Assembly: GCF_901709675.1 (NCBI RefSeq)
Contig: NC_051104.1
Location: 5,255,501-5,319,500, forward strand
DNA from: Syngnathus acus
Taxonomy: Eukaryota; Chordata; Actinopteri; Syngnathiformes; Syngnathidae
Direction of reading: 5' to 3'
Length of the DNA: 64,000 bases
Below, piece by piece: positions 26,001-41,000 of this stretch (positions are counted from its first letter, which is position 1; each line of letters begins with the position of its first letter). Below the pieces are notes generated by a model. The model did not search any database. It saw nothing but the letters and a program-made list of their open reading frames with translations, and was not told the origin of the DNA. The position numbers were made by a program, and so were the translations under genes.

Positions 26001-29000
26001 ATTTGAAGCTTCATTCACCGAGAGGTCAAGTGCCATAGATTCCAGATAATCCGCATCAATGAGCATAAACGATACGGACAACAAATGAACGCAGAATATA
26101 CACCTTTTCGTCACGGCTCATCCACTGCTCGCATACAAGTACTCTGTCATCCTACTAAAATCTGAGCCATGAGCCTCTGATGCCACTGCATAAACCATCA
26201 GATTATAGATTATGTCCAATGGACACGCACCTGCTATGTCTCTGTAACACCCATTATCCGTGATTAGTGCCACAAACACTGCATGCGTGTTTCCAAATGC
26301 AATGTCGGCAGATGCTTGAGTTGACTGCGAACCCCCTTGGTCATTTGGGCACTTTCCTAAAGCGATGCCATGCTGTATGATCACAATAGCAGCCTGACTC
26401 GAGTGGCACGGTGCCAGCTTGACCCTCCTTCTCTAAACATACAGTCACAGCGGCAAAGTTTACCGCCTGTCTGCCCTCGTCACTCTGCTCTGCCAGCAGC
26501 AGTGTGAGGATTAAGGGGAAAATCCTGACCTCCTCATCCAACTCTCTTAAATGGCTGCGCTCATTTTAAACAGCTCCCCCAAAGCTGGATTACCTCTCCC
26601 GGTTGCCTTCTGCTACACATCACAAATGTTGTGCTGTTACCGTTCATGTTATTGACATGCAGCTTGTACAAGCCAGAGGCTGTGAACGAGAAACTATTCA
26701 GCTAGCCTTTGTGATATGCTGATATTTAATTAACCTGGCTTCCCCTTTGCGCTGAACATACACAAGCGAGTCTCCTTGCTCAAAATTCCTCCAACGGGGC
26801 AAAAAATGCACACTCCTGTCCATCACCGTGACAGCATTGCTGGCATTGCACTTTTATTGTCATTTTCATCACTATTTTCAACCTCTCTGCTCATAATCTG
26901 CAGAAACTGACTCATCGCAGGCATCCTTAGTATTTCATCTGCTCAAGACAAATTGATCGAAATTTTCAACCTGAAGACATTTGAAGAAAAACTGTATTTA
27001 CATCAATTGTTAGCATTTGCTTTGTCTTGTCTCAAATGAAGCTTGGTAGTGAGGATGGGGGTTGGGGTGATCCGGCAATATTTCATTCTTGCCTTCACAT
27101 TAGTTATGCATGGTAGACTTGCAAGGGAAACTCACACTGTGGCCGTTTATCTTTCTAATGGAGGGGGGGGGGGGGGGGAACAGCAGCGTCCACAGGCAGA
27201 GAACAACTCTCATGCTACTTTAATGGGAATGAATAAAGGATGAGTCGAGGCTCAGACACCAGGTTAAGAGGCTGCTTAGCACCTCTGGCTCCATGCCAGG
27301 TGGTGGAGGAGATGATGCTACAGAGTGGACTAAGGACAGCGATGAAGGCAAGAAAAATAGAAAATGGTGGTGTCATGTTATGATGGATTAGGGGGCTGGA
27401 AAAAGGATTATTCAGTAAATCAGTGGCGATACAAACAATATTTAAAAATGTCTTGGCCGGCATCACTAAATAAATTGTGTTCAATTCTCACTAACTAGCC
27501 TCAATGAAGTTGTAAAGACAGATTTCCTCCAGCGTTAAATTCAAGCCGGATCCGAATATCCAGATGGTATAGAGAGTTATAAAAAGCTACTTGTTGGCGA
27601 TGAATCTAGTACTGTACGCCTCCACAGACCTTCGCTGTTTGATCTGCCATGGGAGAAAAAGCAATACAACAGAAAGCAGGAACCAGAGCAGAGGGATCTA
27701 AAGAAGTGCCTCTGGGAAAGTCCTGGTGATGTTGTCGAGAAACAGGTGGTAGTGGGAGTCTGCGCTATGCCAATAGCTGCGTTGAGAGCAGACCAAGAAC
27801 AGAATTTGGCACGGCGACGACAGAACCTGCCAGTCTGAGGCCTGAGATAGAGGCGTAATGGCTGCCACCTGCCCCGAGTTACGGCAAATAACCGGAGTTG
27901 GTTACACAGCAGCCGGCGGCACCTGTGCTCGATTGTCAAGTCGCCACATCAAAACGTGGTTGGGGGATTAGTGGGTGCTGGGGGTGGTCAAAATGTACAC
28001 AAGATGTTTTTCTGACTATTGGCACCACTAGTCAGGCATCTGCAGCAGGCAAATCCAATCTGCCGATATGTACCAAGGAACTATGTTGGAGTTGAGGAGT
28101 TTCATTTCAACAATCGAGGCAATTTTAAACGGAATTATTTGAAGTTTTACAAGAAAGAAAAACAATATGACCGTATCGTCCGACATGTTCAAGAGAGTAT
28201 TTGAGGCGCTGTGATTGACTGCCGGTGTCATGTGACACGGTGTGAGTGCCTCTTATTTTAGAGTGAGAGGTTGAGATAAGGTGTTACAAAAAAGGGAGGG
28301 AGAGGATTGCTGAGTTGTCCTTATAGGCCCCGCCACGCAGCCAGCGCGCATGCGCCGCCCCTTTTCGATTGCACCCTCTTAAGGCCTTAACCGCATTTGT
28401 CCTGATCCTGATCGTTTCCTGGGAACTGCGGCCCACTTCAAATAGGGATGCCTTCTGTTTGAGCTTCTCTCTCTCTCTCTCCCTTGCTGTCTCTGTGTTC
28501 AGCAGTTTATTTAGCTGCCATGTTTACATTCCAGTTGAGGCAGCCTCTCCCGGGGGAGGATGACTGGACCGAGTAGTGTGGCCGAGCCTCGAATCACTTT
28601 CAGATCGCAATAACTGACACTTGCGAATGATCTGACTAACCGTTTAACACAAGCGTGCAAACATGACATTACTCATGAATAGCAATCGACGCGTAACTCA
28701 ATCAAACGGGACGACAAAAGGCGAATCTTAGCTTTCAAGTGTTAGGTCCGAGGGAATGGAGCTAAGTGGATGAAGCTCAAGGCAGTCCTGATCACTCAGG
28801 ACCCTGGCACTTCACTGGCCTCATCATTAGACTGCCTGGCTCCGGTGGCCTCCGGGAGAGCGCTGTCTGCACGCCCTAATGACCGCTGACTCACTCAGCA
28901 CGCAGCATTGCCGCCACATTCGTTCAGCCCAGAATAGCCCCAAATAAAGAGAGATGGGAGAGGAGCGCTGATGGTAGGAGCCTGCTATATTCCTGCAAGA

Positions 29001-32000
29001 TGCTACTGGAGGCCATGATACGCTCAATTGAATTCACTTCAATTCTGTTATTACCCCTTCTTCGTTGCTAGGAGACAAAAGTAGTTGCGGTATTTTTTTC
29101 TATAATTGAATCTTGTAATATTCAGGTAATCTTGAAACACAAAAACGATTTCATTCAATAAATTGTGTTCTGTTAAACCATTTTGTGTGACTAACTCTTC
29201 TTTCAGTTCAAGACCCAACGCAACAGTCAACTGATTGTGAGTCAACTGAGCTTTGTGTGCATTGGGTGAGTACAAGAAAAAAAAGTCAGTAAAAAAAATC
29301 TCCCTGTGACCATACACCTGTGTGTTAAGAACACAGAGGGAGGACACATCTGTTTGGGATTTGGAACTGGGCTATTTCACCTCGTGTCACGCGAGACTAA
29401 GACAAAGGGGGCAGAGATTGTGAGAGACTGCAGCCTGTTCCAAATTCACGGGAGTCAGCCCAAAATACAACTCCTAGCAAATCAATACAGGATATTGATT
29501 GCATCTCCACTGTGCTTACGCAACATCCCTACTTCGGTGTACAACTATGGCGAAACCACAGAGATAGCAAGGTAAAGGTGCTCGAAATCAAATTACAGCC
29601 AATGTCCGCTTGCGTCCACCATGTAGAGAAGAGTGTCAACTTGTGTTTAATCCACTGAAATGACTCTTCCATGAGCAATATTCATGAATCTCGTAAAGGC
29701 TTGGATCATCAGCTTTAAATGGAAGTCCAAAACGGTCAAGTGCGGCTAATTATGAGTGAGACGAGTCATTGCTTTCTAACGGCCCAACCCGCTCTGACGC
29801 GCTTCGACTCTACACACCTCTGACCTGAACTCCTCTCAGCCCTCCGATATTCCCGAAAACACCCCCGCATTTCCATCGGGACTCTTGACGGAAGCTCAAA
29901 GATGGCCCGCGCTTAATCGATAGTGCCAGGTTGCCACGACAACCTTGATTTCCTGTCACCGTTTTCGCAGAGTGCCGGTGATTGCGCCGGGTGTCCGTTG
30001 CACCTGCCGCCCTCTACTCCTCCTCTTCCAGTCTCTCATCAAGCACTCCCTATCCCATACCTCCCAGCCTGCTGATACACAAAAGAGGGCCGATATACAA
30101 AGGCATCACGGATTAGACCCAAGAGGGTGAGGCTGGCGCGATCAAAATACACACACAAACACGCCCTGTTATCTCCAACACTGCCGAGCTGTGACAGCTA
30201 TCATATCTACCTTAGACGCTGATGTCATTGTACCTGGGGAAGGTTTACTATCAGTGCACACACATACACAAGTCACCTCCCTCTTCTCCGCAAGAGGTTG
30301 GCACCTTCTGTTTTTTTCATTAATGGAGAGCTCATTAATCGTGAGTGATAACGAGGACATGGGACAGGGACATGATTAAGGGGCTCTCTCTCCTTTAGCT
30401 GGTCGCCCTTGGGAATAAATAGCCTTACGTGTGTGTGGTCCGCATGTTAAAACAGGTAAAGGACATACTGTAAATCTGTTGCTATCACTAGGACATCTCT
30501 GGTGTAGGACCCTGGGACACGATTCCCACTTTTGTTATTCCAAGTAAGGCCAACACACCGATTGCACATTAAAGCTGCATACATCTTCCGTAAAGATGGA
30601 TGATGGAAGCAGCTGGAATTTTCACTTGTATGGAAGATGACGCCTTAGGTTTACCACGCTTAGCTCCTAACGCAGTCATTCATTTCAATTGCATATTCCA
30701 AAGAAAAAAACGGACTGATTGGTGAACCTTAATTTGTGTGGTATCCTGTAATTGTCCAATTCGATTAGTGCATTAGGGTGAGCGACAGTTAATCGAAAAT
30801 AGCGAGAGATATATATGCCAGACTGGCTCCAATTTCTCATTGCTTTAGACTATGAAATTGTCCATCACACTTTGTGAAGCATGTTATGTTTTATGAATCA
30901 AACGTCACTTTGCTTATCTAGTATCATAACCAAAGGAATAATACCTCTTGGATCCAAAATAAAATCAGAATAGTTAAGACATCTCTTGGTTTTTGTGATC
31001 ATAATATCTTGATCAGATTTAGTAAGTGAATGACTGCCGATGAAAACAATAGTGTGATAATCCGTGACACTGCGTAACATCCAAACTGACCCAACCGATT
31101 GCAATGAATGAAACTGATCCGGAAACATTGCAGGGTGATATGATGTCACGGAAAGAGAGCAGAGATCAGGCCGTATACATCCGTGAGGGCTTTGCAGTAC
31201 GGCAATCATTTAGCCTTACACACACATTAAATCCAATCTGTCTGGACCAAGACCTTAATCCCTTCTCCTCCACCACGGACACAAGCAGACAGTAATCCTC
31301 CATATTTGTATATTAACAGCCAAGAGTCTCAGGAGCGGACGGACTATCTATGCGATTGTGATGTATGTTTTATGAGTTGGGTAATCTGCTTGTCGATCAG
31401 AGGATCTGGTCCATTTAAAGCCCAAGTTTAATAAAAACACAGCCACCGCTGCCTGAGGGATAAGCTGTCCAAGGACAAGGGAAAGAGCATGGCTGTGTTG
31501 AATAGACTCATCGGCAACAATAAACAGCTTTACATCAACGTTATCTGTCATGCCGCAATACAATTATTGTGTGGAATCCAGCCCTGGGCCTCTGCCCTAT
31601 CCTATGAAGAGGGCTAGATAAAGCCTGACCCAAATATAAACCTGCTACCTTGTTTCCAGGGTGTACGCTTGGCTTGTCTCGAATGTTATTTCCGAGGCTG
31701 CACTTCAGATTCATTGTCCATAATAATGCGCCCTGGAAAACTGTCCTCCTGAAGAGCTGACCCTTCACATAGTCCAGAGGAGCAGATGCCGTTCCACATC
31801 AGCAGACAGGAGGTGAGATTCCTTCAGATCTGAATCACGTTAGGAGTCATCTGCTCACCTCTCGACCCGTCTAGACGTTGTATTACCGCCACACTCTACC
31901 GGATATCGGTCCCGTTGCGATCGGTACAAAGTCAGGGAGAGATGAAGGAAGGAGAGACCACAGGGCCACATTGGAAACTTCTTCCTGCTTACTAACAGTC

Positions 32001-35000
32001 TTTGGTTCCTTTAGTCATGTCTGGATTTATTTAGCCTATAAACACAGTCTACAGCAATAGCATTACTAAAATCCTTGTCCAGCAGTGATACAAACCCCAA
32101 TCGAAATGAACCTTTAGTCAATCCGAGGCCCGTCAAATCCAGTAAAGGCGACAAAATAAGGAAAGACGGATGCAAATTCATTGGAATTACTTGATAGTGA
32201 TAGCAAAGCTTTGTTACAAAAGTTCTAACAAAGACTTTCTTGGAGAGGTTAGATGGCGACGTAAGACTGTTTTTCTTTGGATAAACAAACAAATCAGCTT
32301 TGAGAGAAAGAGAGAGAATGATTGGGCACCCTAGGGAGAGAAGTGATTTTCCTTAACAGATTTCTTGATTAGGAGAAAGGAGGGGAGGGGAGAATATAAT
32401 CCAAAAAAGGGTAAATTGAGCCAGTTCACAATCAGGTCATCATTCAGGTGGAGGGTCAGAGAGATCGCTTATGAAATGGAAAAACAAACAGAGGAATAAA
32501 AAATAAACAAAAAGCTTTGTCTTGAAACACATTTCAGCCGAACCATGTGACTCTCACGGGGTAATCTCATGGGAGCATCCCCCCCCCCCGCGATCTCCCT
32601 GATGGACTGCAACAACAGGAAGTCAGCCTGCAATCGGCCCGCGACTAACTACCACCACACCTACAGATAAGTGAATTCTCCCTCGTTCTCGCGTGCACCA
32701 GCCAATTCCAAGAAGGCACAAACAAACACTGTTCTAGCTCCCCTCATCATTCAGATGTTACATTAACGACAGCCATTTATCAGTCCACTCAGTTAAATCT
32801 ATGTTTAATCCCTTTAAAAGAAGACTGAGAGGAGCAGAAGAATCGATGGCACGCTGCCCATTGCTGCTGGCGTCTGTGGCGAGCAAGACGCGCTGCAGCC
32901 TGGCACTGAAAACGCGGAGGGACCGAGGCGGGCAGGGGGTGGTGGATTTTTTTTTTTTTTTTTTTTTTGCACTGGCTCAATAGCCCTTGTTTGTCTAGGT
33001 CCCTTTGGGAAGTCAGGACACAGCAGTGAATAGGAGCCAGTTAGCAGCGATGGCATAATAAAGAGCGAGGGAGGGGAGGACCCGGGTCATTGAAATTCTG
33101 CACAGGCTACTGTCAGAACCAAGCACCATTGCCAGCTGTGGCAGCAACTCAATGGATTAGTGGGGGAATCAAGTTTTGTCTTATAATCATAACATTGGGA
33201 GATCTTTGATCGGACTCTGCTTCATCAGCAAAAAAGAATCGGTAGTTGAATTGATAGAAACTAGCCCAGCCAGACGTGTACAGTAAAAGTGACTCATTTA
33301 AGCCATGAGTTAGTTCCAGAGGAGGATGACACTGACATGACAAGCAAACAGGCCAGGCTTTTATTTATTTTTTTGTAGGCGTCTGTCACACTGTGTAAAG
33401 ACACTCTGCTCTGTGCAGAGGTGATTGAACGTGCGTAAATACTGAATATATGAGGGTAGTATTGCAATACCTATAGCATGACATCATATATTGGAATTTA
33501 AGTAGTATAAGGTACAGGGAGAGGGTGGACAATTTACAGCCATGGAAAATTTAATGCCAATCAATCAGCAGCAGCAGGTTAAGATCATCGGAATTTTTAC
33601 AACCAATTTCTCACTTTGGACATGGTGATGTCCTGCTTCGGCGAAATCTTTCTGAAAGTGACAAGCAGATAAATGTGTGGTTATTCTTCTGATGTGCCAA
33701 TAGAGCAAGAGAAAATATGATTTTTTTAAAAAATGTATAATAGATTTGGGGTTTTTTTTTTCGTCCAATGCGGACAACTGTGTCATGATGTGAATGTATT
33801 TGCATAAGTTATGTAACCAACCAGTACCAAACAACCTACACGTGAAAACAAAGATCAAGGATTACAGTTCACCCTGGATTTTCTCTCGACTGGTTCGTAA
33901 CATTTACTTTCATAGTATGCCAGAAAAAAGAAAAGCCAAGCTTCTCATGTTTTATTTTTATAGGAGAGTACCAAACCGTGACTTTTGTGTGTGGAAACAT
34001 CCTGGTTTGTGGACCTCACAGCCTCTGATGAGGAGCCTTAAATAGGTTGCCACAGGTGCTGGGGGCCCGGGTGCGTGCCGGAGGGAGGGGGGCGAGCTAG
34101 TCTGGATGGGAGCAGGGCCGCAGGAAGCTTCTTGTTTTCACAGAGATAAAGGGCTTTCAGGTTGCATCCTGGGCCGTAATCTCCCACACACTTCCTGGTT
34201 TTGTTCAAGGAAAGGCGAGAGAAAATGACAAACTAACCTTCGCCACAAGAGGCTGATCAATAACTTTGGATGAAGCCGGATGTGCCTGGCATTTGTGCTT
34301 TTGGCAAGCATTTAATAGCAAAGCGACTTTCATGGAGATTATAAAAAAAAAATCCTTGATTTGAGGTGATTTATGGATTCATTTATTCTGAGTGCTGGTT
34401 CATTAGTGCTGATGATAAAAGTGTGCCTATACTTTATTTTCGGACCCCTTCGGTTGCTTTAAAAGCATAATTAACATTGTTCCGAGCTCTTACATGCTAA
34501 TTAAAGAAAATGCTTCCTTCCTCCAAATTCAAGTTCCTCCTTGCAGTCACTTAACGAGAGCCTTGTGCTTAAAAAGGTGTATTTGCTGAATATTTGCATG
34601 AGAGGGTTTTCTTGAAAGCTGGCATCAGAAGAATGAGAAACACAAAGTAAGAAAGACCGCATTCCACTCTGCATTGGGAATGCCAGCTTTCGACCACGAG
34701 ACACACCCTGTTCTGTTGCCAGAGGAAACTTTCAATCTCCTCTCTACCTCACTCTGGCTCTGGCTGGAGCTGTGGCTCCTCTCATACTTTTGTCAGGTGT
34801 TATTTATGAGCGCTATATAGCTGAGTAGCCGCATGCCTACAGCACCTGCTGGCGTCGGAGAATCCGAGCCAAGGCAGCTGCGAGAGACTGGAATAAGAGA
34901 ACAAGGATAGAAGACAATTTGGAGGCCCTCTGGAACAAGCCTACGGAGACTTTATGAGGAACAGCGATGTTGGAGAAATCCACGTGTGGTGATGTTAAAT

Positions 35001-38000
35001 CACACCGCCGCTGAGCTAACATCTCATCCCGCTAATGAAGGTTATTACGATGGGAACAGAAGGAGAAAACAAACAAGTGACGAAGAAGCGCTAATTAATA
35101 GTGTTGTACAACTCGGGAGCATAATCAATTAAAGGCCACGCTTCATTGACTCACAGGCAAAAGCACTGGCGCCACAGTAACTAGGTGGCGTGAGGGATGG
35201 GGGAGGGGGCGGGGCATGAGTAAAAGGACAGATGTACAATCCCTGTTCCTGCTATATTTACACAATATTTATGCCAATGGATCATGCTGTGTAAAGAATC
35301 TTGGTCATCGTGGTTATATACTGGAATATTTTAGACAAAGCCAGATTTCATGAATGTCTGTCGATAGCAGATTTAAATGGGTCAATCAGTCTGGGTCGTG
35401 ATTAAGGAACAGTTAAGATGATTACAACTCCATACTAGCATCTTGCAGGAAAAACACTTTCTGCCCTGCTTTGTATTTCTCACACGGGAGCTAAGTACAG
35501 TAGTGAGTGTGCCTCGTCTTGTCGTTCTTAGATTGGGTCACACTCGGGGGCCGGTGGGAGCGCCAAAAAAATACTTATGGGTTAAATGGGGCGACGCGGT
35601 TGCTCCGTGCCTCCCTTTATTATGCCCCCCCCCCCTCCTGCTTTCATGCAGACCATTCTCCTCTCATTAATCCTGTGTGGATGTTTATCCATGTTGACAT
35701 TCAGCATAGCAGACGGCCCTCTTTCTGACTAACAAACAGGGTGACTAAGGTTTTCTTTGCTTGAGCTGTCATTGGGCTCTCTCGCCGAGCCCGTCTCGTG
35801 CAAGTTCCAAGGAGGGGGTGTAGGGGGGGGCACAGGAGTACTCTCGATTTGTTAGTCATTGCGACCCTTGGGACATCAAAGTCAGGCTTCGCAACTGGAA
35901 TCAGTGTGTGAATATGAATGCGTGCCCCCTCAGGAGGGCCATTATCAGTTGTGTGTGCTATGGAGAGGAAAATCAATATGGTCATCATAATGGGCTGGCA
36001 AAAAGCCAGCCACTAGGCTGTGTTCAAAGCACAATGCACAGCAACGGATTACTTCTCAACTGATGTCATCCAATTTCATCCCTGTAGACCCGAGCCGCTG
36101 TGGGACGACAATAAGGTCAAGCACATTAGAGGGGGGGGGGGAAGCTTTGTGGCAGACAAAAAAGAAAAAAAGTTGACAAACTGACAGTCAGGTGCTCTGA
36201 AGTGATGCTCTAGCAGAGGTTTGCCCTAAAGAGCTTTTGCTTCACACAACACAAGCTGGCGTGAGCGCCTTACTGAGCCCGCCTTCTGCCTATTGTGTCC
36301 GTCCAGTCTTTTTCATTAACCGCTCCACTGAGGACCACAAGCAAGAGGGAGGGGACAGAGGGACGGATGGATGGATGGGCAGGCGGGGAGAGAAAAAAAG
36401 AGGTGGCGCTAATGATGGGGGTGGTCAAGGAGGGGTCTGCAGACAGACCCGAAGGGAATTACTGTTGCCCTACCAAATGCGTGATTGAAAATAAACACAA
36501 TATATGACTTGTAGTCTTTATACTACTAAAGATGGCAATTAAGAGGTAATCACGATGGAGAACATTATCTCACACTTGCACCTGTTGGAAAGGGGCCCAA
36601 GAGGGCAGAGTGAAGAAAATGAAAGAAAAAGTTGGCAGGTTTTGTGTAGCTGAGGTTATCTTGCAAACCCACCTGTGCTCATGACTCACAACTTTGGTGT
36701 CAGGCTTAAACTTAAGCAGAGCTACGCTTCCTGGGAAGTAGTCGCTCATGCTTCTCTTCTGAAGCGGAGAGGGGGGGGGGGGGCAACGGCTGTTGTTTTG
36801 TTCAGCTCATCATGCTGACGCGTTGCTACAAGCTCCCCCCCAAACTCAGGGGATATCACACCCCTTTTCAGAAACACTGTTGCCGGTCCTCGGAGGGTAC
36901 GTCACCCTCATTTGGGGATGGTTCAAGGTGTTCGCCCCCTCCCTGTCACATTGTCCTCATGGCTCATGCTTCAGATTCAGTGAAGCTCCTGCCTACCATA
37001 TTAAGCCTTCATCCCAGTTTGTTGGGCACCACCAATGCACAAGGCGAGAAATGTAATGAGCAGTATGTAAAGCGAACAAGCGTGACGTCCATGTAAGCTA
37101 CATTTACAAGATAAAAATGTCAGAGTGCTACAATGCGGGTCCTTCAGAGCCTTGGGCTGTGTGGGAAGGATTTGATGAATTCTGCTTACGTTCCATGGAT
37201 TCCTCCCTCGCGGGGACCTTCAGGAAAAGAATGGGTCATATGCAAATGGCATGCACAGTATGGAGAAGAAATTTCCCACAAGCCCAGTGTGAAAAGGGCT
37301 CTCCCTCCCCATGCCAGGCCCGCTGAATGGGCCTTTTCTTCTGCCACTGAAAGTGAATGAGGTAGAGCAGGCTAACTGCAAAGGTAACTAGGCTCTTTCT
37401 CCTCGGGCTTTCTCACTAAAGCCTCAACACACAATGGTTCATTTACGCATTCAACCACACAAACCACAATAAAGCACATCCAAGCGCAGTTAAGGGGGTT
37501 ACTGAAACTGACTCTGGGTCTAAAACTCCTCCTTTATGCACGAAGAGCACCTTTTTATAGGCTAATGCTCTCTGCCTCCGTGGGGGCAGCTAATCATTAA
37601 GCAGCCTTAACAGAAGTGGGATCATATAATTCCAAATTTAAGGAGAAGCCATCTGAGGAAAGTCATTCCTTCAGTTAACATTTCCGCTAAAAATATTACC
37701 GACGTGAGATGAAGCATTGGAGTCAGTGTCTTCTGCATCTGCCATCGCTTTCAGCTGTCACCTGTTCCAAACGTCTTTGGCCACCTCAGCCGCTTCTCAC
37801 CAACTCCATCCACAGCCACCCCTCCACTTGCCAGTCCGCGGGGGGGGGGGGGACACAGCGCACAATTTAAGGGGTCACCAAAGAATGGATAGAGAGAGGA
37901 GGGAGAGGAGAAAGGGCCGAGGGCTCCAACCCCCCCCGAGCCCTCCCTCGCCTCCCCCGCTCTTCCCCTTTCATTGAACAGACTTAAACACAAACACAAT

Positions 38001-41000
38001 TGGATATGCTGGAAGCCTCACAATGGCACAGAGGAGGAAAGTGAAGTCATACTCTAGGCACGCTGGGTGCCTAGGTCAGGGGGCAATCAACAGCACCCAT
38101 GGCTACTGTGTCTCAACCCCCCCCCCTCCCTCCTCTTCTCTCTCCACCAAAATAAAGGACAAGCTTGGGGAGAGAGGAGGGTGTGCAGAGGTGGGGGCAA
38201 TTTCTTCCCACTTGGCACTTTCAAATGAAGCTGCCGGGGAAGTTGGTGAAAAGCCGTGAGATAAATGAAATATTTCCTCCTCTGCTAAAGTCTTCACACA
38301 ACAGGGGTGAACCTTTTTAAATGTAAACACATGTCTTTAAAAACACTAATGTGAGCATGTGGAGCGACACAGCCAATCCCCACCTCCTCCGATGCCAACG
38401 CTTGTTCCACTTGACAAACTGTATCCACGGCTCGTATTGTTCTCCAGCAAAAACCTGCAGCATGTGGTTGTATTCAAAAGTTTTTTAGGGCGTGGTGACA
38501 GAATCCAAAGCGCTCAGTATACGGTCGTTTCATCAAGCCAATAAACAAGTACTCAACATCACACGAGTAGTCGCCAAGTGCCGAGCTCACTTTCCTTCTT
38601 TGATGGGTGATTCATCGGGGTGAAGTCAAAGCTTTTGGAGGAAAGAAGGATTGCACTTTATTAAATGTTTTGATGCGACAGCTATCCAGAAAGTATCCAA
38701 AAACCATTCCAGTGACGCCCTGTTTATTTTCTGCAAAGAATGTTAACACTGCTCACTTGGGCTGAACGATTTATCGTTCTAGGACCGAAATCTCAGACAA
38801 TGCAGTTTTGAGATCTTTAAAGCTGCCATTTTTTCAAGGCTCTTATCTAAAGGCTCACCCATCAAAAGCAAAGTACCGGGTTTTGAGCTCTACACAATAG
38901 GTCTCAAAACTATTTACATTCACTTTAAGGAAGTGTTTTTGTTAAATATATTTAATTAAATGAAAGAAGAATGAAGATTATACTTTCGGACTGCTTTAAC
39001 TGGAATAATTTAATTAAATAACTTGATTGGCAGAACCATTATAATTTAGATTTAAATTTGAAAAAATTCAATGAACACCATGATGTGAATTTCGGCCATA
39101 CCGCGAAGTCTAGTCCTAGATTTGAACGTTTGTAATAATATGATGTCATTTCCTGTCACGTTACTAAATGAAAATTTACACATCGAATCAGAAATGCATG
39201 TCAGAAAGATTGCAAAAGCAATTCTTTCTTAAAAACTTTCAGCCCTACTGCTCACATTCCTCTATTCCCAAATTGCTGTTTTAAATTACCATTGCCGGGG
39301 AATGGCGTCTATTCCCGAGGGGAGCAGAATAGAGAGAAGTGACAAAGGGAGCAGTAGTATCCCACCAATTGCAAACACCTGTCATCCTGCGAGCTGTTAA
39401 CACCTCCCTGTTTACAGCAGGGAATGAAGCTCACCTTGATCGCCGCTACACGTAATAGCCAGCGACCTGGCAAAAGGCGCTGACCATCATTGATTAGGCA
39501 CAACTGGTCCAAACGGTGATTAAATAACATTTCATTCAACTTAGGATAAAAGCATTTCATGTTATTATCTGGTTTGCATGCCAGATCACGAGGCCAAGGG
39601 AAGTATGGGTATTAAGGCAAATGCAAATGAGGTCAAAGTAACAGACAAGACATCTGCCTGGTCACGGACTTTAAATATCAATAGGCTTGTGTAAAAGCCT
39701 GTCAATCTAAAAGGCACGAGTACACATTCTGACTTCTTTGTTCCAACTCACAAATGTGGTTCCATTTGCTAGATTTAAACAACCATGCAATATTCATCAA
39801 AAAGCCTGATTGATGACTAAGAAAATTACAAAAAGGCTGATTGATGCCTAAGAAAAGTACAAACTTCAAATTTGTGAAACTGATCGAGACTGAGAGGGAA
39901 AAAAAAGACGCTTCTTAGCTGTACCGTTATCTAAGGCGTGTTCACATATTTACACCCAATCTCCAGAGAGGACGCTGCACAGTGAACACGCCTCAGAAAA
40001 AACGAAGATGACAGTGGAAAAAAATAGAAGACACTTTTGGACAACGCTGTGACAAACCACCAATGGAAACAGCTGAGATAAACATTGTTTGCTGGCATGT
40101 TACCGCCCACAACAACTACCATTCCTAACTTTTCCAGCTGAGCGCACCAAAAACAGCGGACATTCTTAGTCCACCCCCCCCCCCCCCCCCCCATTAACTT
40201 TTTAAACAGTTGACGCGTCATTTTATAGTGACACTGCCAATTTGCATTATTACTAATCGTCATTGTAGCTCTGTCACAATTTGCATATTTGTTTTTGATC
40301 AGTATTATCTCACTACTCGACATTTTGTAATGTTTTGTTTTTGTATCCTAAATGCTGTACTTTAACTAATTATTTGTGCGTTTTAACGTGTTTGGAGATG
40401 TTTATTAGACCAAAAAAAAAAAAAAAAGGCACGCGTTATTTTCATTATCACCCTACTTCCTTGAGGCTACACTGGGTGGCAGAATACACAATATATGATG
40501 CAAAACCACCGCTTCGCTTGTCACTCTCGCACATTTACAAACAGAAAGGCATAAAAAGGATGCAAGTGTAACCCACATTTTTAGGAAAGTAGCGAGCGCG
40601 CAAGCTGCGACTTTTTGCGTCACTTGTGTATATTTCAAAACACCGGGGAAATCCAAGTCAAATGTGCGCAAGTATATCTGACGGTGACATAGAAATGACG
40701 AAAATTGCGTTTTAAAAGCAGGCTAAGTGACAACCGTCCCAGTGGAATCAAAAAGGATTCCCAACGCCACAGGCGGAGAGCGGCTGTCCTTATATGGACT
40801 GCGCGCTGCTCACACATAAACAGGCGCGTGAGCTGTGCCTCGCGCTCCGGAGCCTCGGTACAACCTCGACGTCTTTCTAATGAGCTTTCTGTTCCTTATT
40901 TGCCGTAATAAAAATGACTAAATAAAGGTTTAGGTACATTGCCTTTCAACTAAGGTGCAAAACAGACCCGTTAAACGGTAGGCGGCGGCGGCAGATTAGG

